This document shows, one piece after another, positions 54,640 to 64,000 of a stretch of 64,000 nt of DNA (its first letter is position 1; each line of letters begins with the position of its first letter). Under the pieces are notes generated by a model. The model was not told the DNA's origin. It worked only from the letters and a program-made list of their open reading frames with translations, and did no database searches. This DNA comes from Fasciola hepatica. Lineage: Eukaryota; Platyhelminthes; Trematoda; Plagiorchiida; Fasciolidae. Made by a program: the position numbers and the translations under genes. Where the stretch lies: assembly GCA_948099385.1 (NCBI GenBank), contig CANUEZ040000180.1, positions 694,501-758,500 of the forward strand, given 5' to 3'.

Positions 54640-56300
54640 TTATTTTTGGGAGACTGCGCGAGTTGAGTCTTTAGTTGCATCCGCTACGGCTCTCAGCACC
54701 TTCACAGAAACCATAATTGCTGACGTCACCACAAATACTCCCCCCGCACCCCTCCTCACCGACCACTTTCTCTCCCACTTTGAATTCAGCCCAGAGGACG
54801 TGCCTAGTCCACTACTGCTGGCTAGACCATCCTACCCCCTAGCTATAACGGAAACCCTCCAGCACCTTTTCACCTTGGTGGAACTGAAGTCACAGCTACC
54901 CTTGTGAATTTCTTTAAATTATCCCCTAAATCTGGAATTCCCCAAGTCAAGGAAAAACTTCACCCAATATCCCAAAGAAAAAAGGCCGCGCGCATGACCT
55001 TTCAGTTCGCCGTCCTAACAACCACACCCCTGCAGCTGCAGAATAGTGAAACTTCTGACTAAGCAACCAATATCTCACTTTCTCCCTTCGCATAAACTCA
55101 TCCACCGTGGTTAACGTGGCTTTGTAAAGTCACGATTACGCACCACTTGACAAGTTAACTTCTTCAACGTCCTGACTACAGTGGCTGGCGGTGGCAAATC
55201 TCTGACCATGAGTTACCTCGATATGATCAAAGCATTTGGTCGAGTTCCGCACTCTCGCTTGACAGCAGAACTTTGAGCCTGTGATGTCCATGGCTCGTTT
55301 TATTCGTGGATTGTTTTTACCCGTCAGATCGAGCTCATGTAGCATTTGCTGATGGCCACCTACCGCAACCGGCTCCTGACTCTACTGAAGTCATAAAAGA
55401 AAGTGCGTTTGGTCTGCTTTTTTTCTTACTCCATGTAGCCGACATTGTTCCCATTGTGAAGCCTGGAACTCTCATCCTCTTCGCCACTGACATCAAAAAA
55501 GTCTAAAAATTTTCACCGAGATTTTTGAGCAAGTCATAATCTGACATAGAATTTGGTTTTAAGAAACTTGATCAGCAAAGCGCATTATGGAGGAAGTGCT
55601 TCTTGACTTCTAAGGTCCTCAGCACAACCTGTAGATGTCAGGTCCCCCAAGGAGCCTTGTCCAGGATCAAGTGCCCATCGCCCCAAGTTCATCAGTGAGG
55701 GATCCTGGGCTTCGACAAAATGGCAATCTGGAATTCTCAGAACACTTCTTATTCCACGTCAGCCGCGGTTAAGTAGATATTATTACTTGTTCTCAGGTCT
55801 TTTGAAATGAAACTTGGTATTCTCTTTACATGTCAATCCCATGCAAGACCCCATCTCGAATCCGGCCCCATTGTTTTCTCCGGCATATCTAAACTAGACA
55901 GAATACGCACTTAGAAAATCCAGCGCCCATTTACCAAAAAAAGCTTTGAAGGCTGTACTCTGCTAAATCCGGAGCATTTATGGCTTGGACGTGCCAGACT
56001 TGACTTATTTTTCCCATAAAGAACTGAACCTTGCGCTTTATTTTCCCCTACCAATTTTGCACAGTTTTCCCTACCCTTATCTTGTCCTCTAAGCTGCAGG
56101 GTCCCTAAACCAGCCATTCTGAGGTCAAGGCTTGAAACAAGATCTAGTTTCTTTGTTATCAAATGCTCAGATCCTTGGATTAATCTCCTCCTGGTTATTA
56201 CTAAATGCCAATCAGAAGCCAATTTCATCCCCACCCTAAAACTGGAACACTCTCAGTTATCCGCTATCTCTGACCAGCACCAGCGTATCTGAGAATCGGG
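54640..56300 (+). mobile_element. LINE IV: degenerate RT fragment
   Basis: Plus-strand remnants of a CR1/Jockey-like RT. Near 55215-55260 the translation reads YLDMIKAFGRVPHSRL (motif A, Asp kept). Frame 55306-55506 ends FGLLFFLLHVADIV, then KPGTLILFATDIKKV (motif C: FATD for FADD). Near 55850-55950 HLESGPIVFSGISKLDRI matches the LLEYSSIVGS segment of LINE I. Both ends are unclear; many stops. Confidence 0.72.
55306..55506 (+). pseudogene. LINE IV RT motif B-C fragment
   Basis: 66 codons. TEVIKESAFGLLFFLLHVADI corresponds to motif B (GVxQGSVLGPLLFLLYINDI), followed by LFATDIKKV, where the catalytic pair is damaged. Confidence 0.65.
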
Positions 56301-57190
56301 CCTAAGAAGGAAGCATCGAACCTTGAAACTCTGACCCTTTGTTCTCTCCTCTTCATTTATTCTCGTATTGTTGCACTCTTTTACTGCCGTTTTTCTGTCA
56401 CCCCACCGACTGTTTCGTGTATATATCAACCCACGGTAGCATGATCTAACTTCATTCAGGTAACCACCCGATTTAAGTTTCTAATAGCTGACGTCCAGAC
56501 TGCTGCGTTGTCATAAAAGCGCCGCAAATGCTAAAGCCCATACTTCTCTAAATCTGTTTCTCCTTAGCCATGTGATCCATATTCAACCCACTGCGTGGGA
56601 CCTGTCCGTTCTTCTAGTTCCCTTAATCTACCGTCATTTGTGTGGCTGTCTCTCCGAGTAACCATTTCCTCACTCATTTTGAGTTCGTCCTGGTTTCCTT
56701 GTCTTCTCTCCCAGACTCTGACCTGTTTGTCCTGTAGGTTCTTGAATTAACTTCATCCCGGCAACGTAGCCTACTCCTACTTTTCTAACAATTATAAAGA
56801 ACTCTACAATTTCCGTGGTATGGTCCGTCATCATCCTGACCCCGCGCTATCCGTTACGGACAATATTACACAGCCGTCTGTACGCGGATGTGTACCACTT
56901 TGACGGACTCCGCAAACATATAGATTACCGGCGAAAATGCCCGAAACACAACATGGATTGCTGGAGTCTGCAGCGGACCAAGCCCATAGTCATTCAATCC
57001 AAGGACGATAGCACTAGCCCCTGCTCAGTCTCTTAGCTAGTTCCTATGAGCACTTTCGTCTTCACTTTCTCTTCTTGTTCTGTTCATCAATTTGGATCGT
57101 CAACAGTCCATAGCTGTAGTTAGGCGTTGGTCTGTTTCTGGAAGAATCTGGCTTAACTGTTGGAAAATACAGGCTGTTTGGTGTCCCTCC
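56301..57190. other. Spacer between LINE IV and LINE III
   Basis: Pyrimidine-rich, possibly the 3' UTR of LINE IV. A 73-codon plus frame (56815-57036) has no recognised motif. The GC-rich stretch 56840-56930 was checked by eye for the LINE hairpin and no convincing pair of arms was found. Confidence 0.4.
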
Positions 57191-57221
57191 CTCTGTGCCC
57201 TAGCTCATCGCCACCCTCCAC

Positions 57222-57572
57222 TTGCTACTCTCTAAGCAGCAACGCCCTCGACAGAAGAGGCAGCTAGACGATGGCTACGCTCGAAAGTGGAAAAACGGAC
57301 CACTTCTAACAGCTTCGAGCACCTTGTGCGAGCATATAAGAATATGGCAAGGGGAGGGGCCATGGGAAGTTCCTAAGTGGGCTCGGTCACTCCTCTGTGC
57401 TCGGAAAATCCGTATCGCTAAAGCCGGCAAATCCAAACACACCCAACTCCTCCCAAAAACCAGGCCGTCCTCTGTCGCCCTCGTTAACGTCGACATCGAA
57501 GCTTCTAATAGTTCAAGTGGTCTCAAGCAGAGTTTCCTCGAACTTAGAAACACGGCCGAGCTGATTGATTAA
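57222..57572 (+). pseudogene. LINE III ORF1, N-terminal part
   Basis: 116 codons. Basic start (RPRQKRQLDDGYARKWKNG) and a helical end (IEASNSSSGLKQSFLELRNTAELID) reminiscent of the helical segment in LINE I ORF1. No named domain. Confidence 0.4.
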
Positions 57573-57712
57573 ATCCTTTCGAAGGTTTAATCCCTGGCTA
57601 CTCTTCTTGATCCTGTAGCCGCTACATCGCCCAAGAACTTGGTTTCGGCGGGGCAACCCACGACTCTGTATCTACTGGAATATACCACCACATTACCATC
57701 TCCAAGAAAGCA

Positions 57713-58021
57713 GTGGTTCTTGATGTTCCGGACAGCTCACCGCTTTCCTTAGCGAAACACAACATACTAAGTTCGTGCAATATGGCTCACTATAGACGCC
57801 ATTGCAGGAGGCTGCGTAAAATGTCTCGGCCACATATTTGCCCCCTGCTATTCCAATTCTTGGACGACCTAACAGCTAGAGAATTCGGTAACAACAAGTC
57901 CACAATTGCTGCCATTTCGCCTTATGAGGACATTAAGATGCTCCTTGATAACCCCCCCCCCCCTCCAACGGGAAATACTTCGCTCGCTGGGAAGCAACTC
58001 TGCCTTGCCCACGCAGGATGA
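57713..58021 (+). pseudogene. LINE III ORF1, RRM-like part
   Basis: 102 codons. VLDVPDSSPLSLAKHNI, then HCRRLRKMSRPHICPLLFQFLDDLTAREF, homologous to LINE I ORF1. It reaches a 12-C run (57952-57963) read as NPPPPPTG, and the overlapping frame 57906-58121 may be the true continuation after a slip in the run. Confidence 0.6.
57952..57963. repeat. 12-base C run in LINE III ORF1
   Basis: Homopolymer where two ORF1 frames overlap. Confidence 0.9.
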
Positions 58022-58260
58022 CCCCGCTGGGACCGACATGAAAGTTGCCCAAAGCCCCACTGGCAAGAAGTCAGAGGCGAGCCCAGAGCTTCCCCTGCCT
58101 ACCTGCAAACTGTCGACCTAGATATTTCTAACTCTCCACCGCCGGTTCCGCTTCCACACAAATGCTCTTTTCTACCATCTCCCCCAGTATCCTCTACCTC
58201 CAGTAGCTCTAGCTCTCCGACCACAGGCCCTAAGCGGCACGCCACTCCAGTATTAAACCC

Positions 58261-59054
58261 GTGCCCCCTATAGTAGCCTCAGAGCCAAGACAAGAAGCTG
58301 GTACAACCATCAGCCCCCGCAGTGCTACCTCCCATCCGTCCCCCGAACAGTTGACAAGTGGTACCAACCACTGCTCTCGCTCTAACGACTCTACCAACTA
58401 CCCAAAATCTGCTAGCTCAGCCGCGACACGTCGTTGTTATCCTCATAAGTGCAGCTCCAATCTTCTCATGAGCCTACCTGGTACACCTAGAGGGTCCGCA
58501 CTTGTTCAAACTGTCACCCCACCCATTAGCCCCCACTCTCCATCAGTTTTCGCTTATAGCGTACTCTCGAACCCTCCAGGTGGACTCCAGTTATGCCACC
58601 ATCCAGATTCGTCTAACGCCATTGTCCCTTCAAGAAGAAGTGAACTTCAGAGCCATGTCAGCGCCACTGACTCTTCCATTGCCTCACACCCCTCCCACAG
58701 TCTTTCCCTCACTCTGATCGAATGGGTCACACCAATCCTCCACCTTCTTTGCTACTCTATATCCCTCCCTGCTCCCCAGACACCAATACTCCATACCATA
58801 GCATCAGCGTGCCTCCGCTGTTTCCCTCTGCTCCCCTCCACCAACCCTCATTTACCACTGAATTACCACGTACGTACTCTAGCAGATACGCCAGGCCCGT
58901 ACCTGTATCCCGTTTTCTCTCCCCATTTCCTCACTTACCGACTTCTATGCCTCTCATGAGCTTCCAAGCCTTTCAAAACTTCACCACTCGCTTCCCGTCC
59001 CCACCCCACACTACCTCCCAGTTACTCTCCCACATGCCTCCACCCCCAAGCTGA
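58261..59054 (+). pseudogene. LINE III Pro/Ser-rich region
   Basis: Two overlapping frames (58261-58959, 232 codons; 58722-59054, 110 codons) rich in Pro, Ser and Thr with no domain. The position between ORF1 and the endonuclease corresponds to the Ser/Pro-rich stretch at the start of the LINE I endonuclease frame. Confidence 0.45.
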
Positions 59055-59234
59055 CCTACCGGCCTTATACTGGCTTTGCCCAACAGGTAGGCTACCTGCA
59101 GTCAAGATCTCGTTCTTCTTCCCGACCGGTGCCCTTCACACCCGTGGTCATATCGCTAGTCGCCTCACAGACCACATCGATAAACTTTCACGGACGTATG
59201 TCACCGATCGATCCTCTCTCGATGTCAAGACCTT

Positions 59235-59894
59235 ATGTACCTTACACTCTGCGCTCCCTCCTGTCCACCCCGCTTCGACAGATATTCTAAACCCCTCACT
59301 TTGCCATATCGTGCCCCTACTGTACCACATGACACCCCCCCCCCGGTCCACATCAGCGGTGTGTTGTACACCCACCGTATTCATCACCTACAGCGATTGG
59401 CGGCGCCTCATGCTAACGAGTTGCCCACTTTCCGTCCCCAATCCAACATCGCCCGCCCTCCCACTTCCGTTGACGCTCTTTCCCTACTGAGACTCAAATC
59501 CTATCGCCACAGCTATCCCAATAATCTTGCCCCTGGTATCAATGCTTTGCGCACACAGACACTGAACTCCCTCCTACTAGTTTTTATTAATGCTCCATCG
59601 ATAATCAGAAAAGTATCGCATCTGCGATCATTGGCTTTTACCTCAAACGCTGATGCTATTCTAGTAACTGAATCCGGGCTGTCAGACGACGCCTCGCTTG
59701 ATCTTGCTCGCATAGCTGGGTATCAATGCTTCTCGAACACCCGCCAGTCCAGGTGTAGAGGGGGCTGTTTAGCCTTTGTCAAATGCGCTATCTACGCTAG
59801 TGTTATTGACCACACCCCTCCTCTCCTTACTGAGGATTCTTTATGGCCATCAATTCACGCCTCCGGCCAGAACCTCTTCCTTTTCTGTTTATAG
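59235..59894 (+). pseudogene. LINE III endonuclease, first part
   Basis: 219 codons. Domain from about residue 115: LNSLLLVFINAPSIIRKVSHLRSL, AILVTESGLSDD (catalytic Glu; relatives TESWL), RCRGGCLAFVK and DSLWPSI. It ends before GCVYRPPG; the rest is in another frame. Confidence 0.83.
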
Positions 59895-60562
59895 GTCCCC
59901 CGGGTCTGGGGCCTGCGAAAGGTGACTCTGCCGTGGATGTCTCTATTGCTGCTCTTGACTATCCTGCCAGTGCAAAAATTAATGCGGGTGACTTTTACAT
60001 TCCTTCAATATGCTGGCCCTCTTATGCTAGCCCTTCCACCCTCTGCACCTTCCCTTCCTGTGTCCGCCTTGGTGGATGGACCCAACATGTCTCCTGTCCC
60101 ACTATGGGAAGCAACATCTTGGACCAGGTATTCTCCATTGACGTTCCTTATATGGCCACCCAGATTACTGATCTCTTCCTGGGTAGTGACCACCGTATTG
60201 TCAGGTGCAAGTTCAGCTGCTTCAGCTGTTTCGACCCGATGCAATCCTCTCCCCCTGTTCCGACTTCCTACCGTTCCTGTAACTGGACCCTGGTGCCAAT
60301 GATAATCTGTTCCCTTAACTGGGACACATACGTTCTCTCCTCCGATCCCCTCAATAATGTGGACTCTCTACTCCAACCTTCTACTCTGCTTAAGTACCAA
60401 CAACCATGTGCCTATCCAAGCCCCAAGTCCAGCAGCTCAAGCCTGTCACTTTTAGAGCGTAGGCTGGCTAAGCTGCAACTTACACTTGCTATATCACGTG
60501 ACTTTACGATTCTTCTGCGCATAAACCAGCTACAACCGAAGCTGTGTCGCATGGCCGATTAG
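59843..60562 (+). pseudogene. LINE III endonuclease, second part, and RT connector
   Basis: 239 codons: AKINAGDFYIPSICW (GDFN with Tyr for Asn), SCVRLGGWTQHVSCPTMGSNILD, and FLGSDHRIVRC (catalytic SDH kept). Then the connector LNWDTYVLSSDP. Loss of the GDFN Asn should weaken the nuclease. Confidence 0.85.
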
Positions 60563-60751
60563 CATCTGAAAAGGCAAGAGGCTATTACCCTAGCAAATTT
60601 CAACAAAACTGGCTACCTGTTCAATCAGCTTAGTAACAGGTCCAATCACTCTAATCATACCTCGCCCAAATTCTTCATCTGTGGCTCATCTGCCGCTAGT
60701 ACCCCAGCATCTATTTCTGAGGACTTAAATGAGCATTTCTCTTCCTTCCTT

Positions 60752-61072
60752 ATGAAGTTTTCTGGTATTCCTCCCTCTACGATCCATCCCTGCACCTCAG
60801 CCTCTCTTTCATCGATTAGCTTCGCCCATCTAGAAAATGAAAAATCAGCTTCCTCTACTAAACCTTCCCCGATACGGGGCCCAGATGATCTCCCATCAGC
60901 CCTCCTCCGTTTTGGTCGTCCTGACCTCCCTCTATTGTCACTTATTGTACACTCCACCTCCATGTTTCACGGTTTCGTCCCCCCTTACTGGAAAACCACC
61001 TTTATAGTTTCGCGCTTCAGAAGGAGTGCACTACACGAACCAGATAATTGTCGGCCATTAACCACACCCTAG
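60752..61072 (+). pseudogene. LINE III RT N-terminal part
   Basis: 106 codons: PIRGPDDLPSALLRFGRPDLPLLSL and YWKTTFIVSRFRRSALHEPDNCRPL, matching the LINE I finger motifs. Continues in another frame with VQYLLSNNLLNPGQHGFLNS at about 61110-61170. Confidence 0.83.
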
Positions 61073-61079
61073 TAGTCTG

Positions 61080-61760
61080 AAAAATCATGGAAAGGATTGT
61101 CAAAATACACATTGTTCAGTACCTCTTATCCAACAACCTGCTGAATCCCGGTCAGCATGGTTTCTTGAACTCCCGTTACTGCTCTTCCTGCCAGCTCGAC
61201 TTTCCCAATGTTCCTTCATCTGCTGCCGGTGCCGGAAACTCTGTGATCGTCCCGTAACTTGACATATCCAAGGCTTTTGACTGTGTTCCCCATATACATC
61301 AGTTAGCCCAAATCCGGCCTCTTGGTATTGCTGACCCTCTGCTCTCCCGGCTATCCCTGTATCTCTCTCACTGATCACAAGCTCGGTGACGGCCGCTTAC
61401 CTTACGCCGAGCCAATAACGAGCGGCGTCATCCAAACGAGTTTCCTAGGCCCATTACTAATCCTTATTTATATCAGTGACATTTTCTCTTCTATTCGGCA
61501 CGGCACCCCCCTTTCCTCTTTGCTGACGATATAAAAATAGTTTACTCCTTCCTCCCTAATGACCTTTCCGTGACCCTGTGCAACATATCGCGTGACTTAC
61601 TCTCTCTCCAAACTTGGTGCATCCCGTGAATCACGAAATTCTGTGCGGATCAAAGCTTCTCCCTACCCCACAAGTGCAATGTACCACCGAGCCAAATTTG
61701 TCTAGACTGCTTGCCCATCCCCATACGCCCCATGTCTACCGATCTTGGCGTACTCTACTC
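61080..61760 (+). pseudogene. LINE III RT catalytic region, broken
   Basis: Several short frames. LDISKAFDCVPH (motif A) is near 61260; frame 61322-61534 holds TSGVIQTSFLGPLLILIYISDIFSSIRHGTPL (motif B); FADDIKIVYSFL (motif C, intact) is at about 61520 in another frame. Stops and shifts separate the motifs. Confidence 0.78.
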
Positions 61761-61818
61761 TTGTTAATTTGACTTCTGAGAACAGGCGTCTTTCCAAATC
61801 GCTAAAGCTAAGCGAACA

Positions 61819-62391
61819 ATGGGCATGATCTATCAGTGTTTCTTACTAACCGCCAGTCACCTCTCCATGTATCTCTCAGGTGTGAGACCACTCCTAGAAT
61901 ACTTACCGATTACTTCCAGCCTCTGGCCACCTTCCTCTAGTGCATCTCTTGAGAACCTTCAGTGTACCTTCACCAAAACGCTGTTTGGCCTGTCCATAGC
62001 CCTAACAAACCACCAGCGCTGTGGGCTCCCATAGATTGGGCCTCTGTGGATTCGTCGCATGAGGCTCTACCTGGTTTTCCCCTTTAAGCGAATCCATAAC
62101 CAGGCCTACACTTCTTATCCTATCTCATTCGCTGCCCCCTGTTCCTACCCCGTCCGACATGGGGCCTCCTCTCTCCCTATCCCTCATTCTAATCCCAGTC
62201 TGAAGTCCCGGTTCTTTCTGTCAGCCCATTCAAAAATCTACACTAAGCTCTCCCTTAGCTTACGCAGTTCCTCCTCAATGTTCGCTTTTAGGCGCGCACT
62301 TGTGTTATACTTAACAGTTCCCAACTCTATACTGCTCACCAGTGAGCTCGTCCTCGACGATCTGGCCTTTGAAAGAGGCCTCACACTGTGA
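61819..62391 (+). pseudogene. LINE III RT C-terminal part
   Basis: Frames 61819-62034 (YLSGVRPLLEYLPITSSLW, LQCTFTKTLFGLS) and 62059-62391 (KIYTKLSLSLRSSSSMFAFRRAL). They match the LINE I RT C-terminus (VRPLLEYSSIVGS, VQRTFTKQIVGYPS). Confidence 0.8.
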
Positions 62392-64000
62392 CTCTACTAC
62401 CTGTGCGCCACAGGCCAATAGGTATACCCCATGCTCGGCACTTCCCCCCTTGATATTGCCGCGAACTACGGCCATTGCCTTCCCTGATCCATAGCGAACT
62501 TACCTCCTGCCTTCATAAGATAACCCTGTTTCTCATTCATGTTTATCTGTTACCCATCATTTTTATTTATTCTCTCCTCAGTATCCGTTGCTCCTCAGCT
62601 GGGGCACACCCAGACTGCCATCCTCTATCCCTTTTCCCTTTCCGTTGACACTCGATGTCGGCCAACCACTTCGAGCACTGTATTTACCATCTCCCTGGAG
62701 GGTGCACCTGGATAAAATTACTACACGGTCGTCTTCCACTAGCTGTTCCCATATGGTTCCGCTGTCCATGGTCTCACATCTTGGTTAACTGATCCTGGAT
62801 CATGCACCCCCATCGCTGCCGCTTTGCCCCCTGTACAATTATCATCAACCGCTCGCGCGGGTCGCTGTCAGCTCCACCGCTTCGGCCGGTGCACATCCGG
62901 CGTGCAGGCCGTCCGCAACGATGTGCGAGCACAATTAGGCTGGTGGATCACACCTCCTGTGTTCACTTCACGAGGTGTTTTTCAGGTTGGTTGCCCAGCG
63001 CACGGCCGGTCCCACCCACTAGCACCGGTTGTGGATTGCACCATCTACATTTTCTCGGACTTCCGAATCTAGTACTGTCGGTTGAAAATTGCATGCTGCT
63101 TATCCCTTTTCCGCCACAGTTTGTTCGCCTATAATCCTTATCATCTTTTATCACATTCCAATTTTTTGCTGTAACACGGTATGCAAACCTTCCCATTCTG
63201 CCCGTCCTCCTATTGCCTCTTTCTATACTAACGTTTATTGCATTGAGTCACCATCGTCCTAAACACTCTGCCCTGCCGACGCTCGCCATTATCTCCTATT
63301 CCACTCGCCGTCATTGCCGGCTTCTATTCTATATTCACTTGGTGTTACTGTCTGCTCAGAATGCCCGTTGGTAGCAATCTTATACCCCACTGCCTGTTGT
63401 TTTGTTAAATCCCTCCTTGTTTTCCCTCCTCGTGCCCAATGCCATTATGCACCAGTGACACCCGCACCCGTGACCAGTCCGCATATTGGAACTTGCCGCT
63501 CCAAACTCTGCTTCCTCTACAGTCACATTTATTATCTACTCACCACCAACATTTTTTCCTTTTTTTGGCTCCGTGGTTTCCCTGTGGTTCTTTCTATTGT
63601 GCAGTGTCTCGATTAGCGTCCTCCTGCTTAATCCACTCGTCCGATTGACTGCTGGCAAGCATCTGCCCAGTTCCATTGCCCCAAATCCTTCGCGCATCCA
63701 TTTCTCGGGCCTTTTTGTTCTAATACTGGTTCACTTATCCTGGAACTTCCTGTTTCCTTCTTTTCTGCCTCTTTCGTGTTTCACCTGCAGTAAAGTGACC
63801 TCATTGGTCATGCCTTACTTGTGTCTCCTCGGCCATTGCTTTCATCCCTTGATCCGTTTGTTGCTCGCTACAGGCATTTATCTGTGCCCCCCAATGTGGT
63901 CCGCTTTTCCGTGTTCTACCGATTGTAAAGACAACGTTACCTCATGATATTCTTTTACAGTTACAAATCGTTTGATCTGTCACTACCCGATTCCTCTGGT
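62392..64000 (+). other. LINE III 3' untranslated region (partial)
   Basis: Pyrimidine-rich apart from the GC-rich module at 62850-63034. The 153-codon frame 63486-63947 is low-complexity, Ser/Leu/Pro-rich and not considered coding. Confidence 0.6.
62850..63034 (+). ncRNA. LINE 3'-UTR conserved module, copy III
   Basis: Arms GCACATC (62891-62897) and GATGTGC (62920-62926), perfect seven pairs, 22-nt loop. The block GGCCGGTGCACATCCGG is nearly the same in copy II. Confidence 0.6.

Larger units (their letters stand above)
57191..64000 (+). mobile_element. LINE III: CR1/Jockey-like element, runs off the right edge
   Basis: Plus-strand element with ORF1 (57.2-58.1 kb), a Pro/Ser-rich stretch (58.2-59.5 kb), endonuclease (59.5-60.3 kb), RT (60.6-62.4 kb) and a 3' UTR with the hairpin module (62850-63034). 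No 3' tail is reached by 64000; the 2.1-2.3-kb 3' UTRs of LINEs I and II predict an end near 64.5-64.8 kb. The 5' border is uncertain. Coding frames are broken many times. Confidence 0.82.

Noticed and set aside
63486..63947. 153-codon plus frame at the right edge
   Set aside because: Ser/Leu/Pro-rich translation of pyrimidine-rich 3' UTR; no domain.

Overview
This is eukaryotic DNA: canonical GT-AG introns of up to 7 kb, microsatellites, and LTR and non-LTR retrotransposons. The retroelements (a Ty3/Gypsy group resembling the trematode CsRn1 clade, and CR1/Jockey-like LINEs), the long introns and the moderate GC content suggest a flatworm, most likely a digenean trematode. That assignment is an inference; there is no species-diagnostic sequence here. 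No operons, bacterial genes, CRISPR arrays or rRNA genes were seen.

Region 1 (1-18.0 kb, + strand) holds the 3' half of one host gene, an FLVCR-family (SLC49, major facilitator superfamily) transporter. Six exons (334-434, 4631-4741, 6436-6541, 9777-9888, 16948-16991, 17965-18021) join in frame at GT-AG sites and encode about 176 residues, from around transmembrane helix 8 to the C-terminus. The 5' exons lie left of the window. The introns look nearly free of recognisable transposons. A (TA)n tract begins 20 bases after the stop, and 18.0-20.2 kb has no recognisable gene.

Region 2 (20.2-28.0 kb) is a Ty3/Gypsy retrotransposon on the minus strand in an unusual three-LTR arrangement: LTR, internal unit A, LTR, internal unit B (with a 1.7-kb deletion), LTR. 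The LTRs are each 277 bp and the whole array is flanked by a 4-bp repeat CATA. Units A and B share the same disabling frameshifts.

Region 3 (29.5-35.6 kb) contains a second Gypsy family on the plus strand, CsRn1-like with a tRNA-Trp-like primer site. It has 251-bp terminal repeats, plus an inverted solo copy of the same repeat at 29.5 kb. Its coding region is badly decayed although its terminal repeats are about 97% identical.

Region 4 (36-53.4 kb) is a nest of minus-strand elements: Gypsy fragment 3, LINE I (nearly full length, ORF1 plus endonuclease-RT), Gypsy fragment 4, and LINE II (5'-truncated). Gypsy fragments 3 and 4 share a 373-bp patch of about 98% identity inside otherwise diverged sequence.

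Region 5 (54.6-64 kb) has plus-strand LINE remnants: a short degenerate RT fragment (LINE IV) and a long LINE III running off the right edge. LINEs I, II and III all carry a GC-rich module in the 3' UTR with an invariant hairpin (6-7-bp stem, 22-nt loop). This is the best candidate here for an undescribed functional element.

Apart from the transporter gene, nothing in the window looks like an intact host gene. Every retroelement open reading frame is broken, so the proteins are annotated as fragments. Similarities were judged by eye; no alignment or database search was run.
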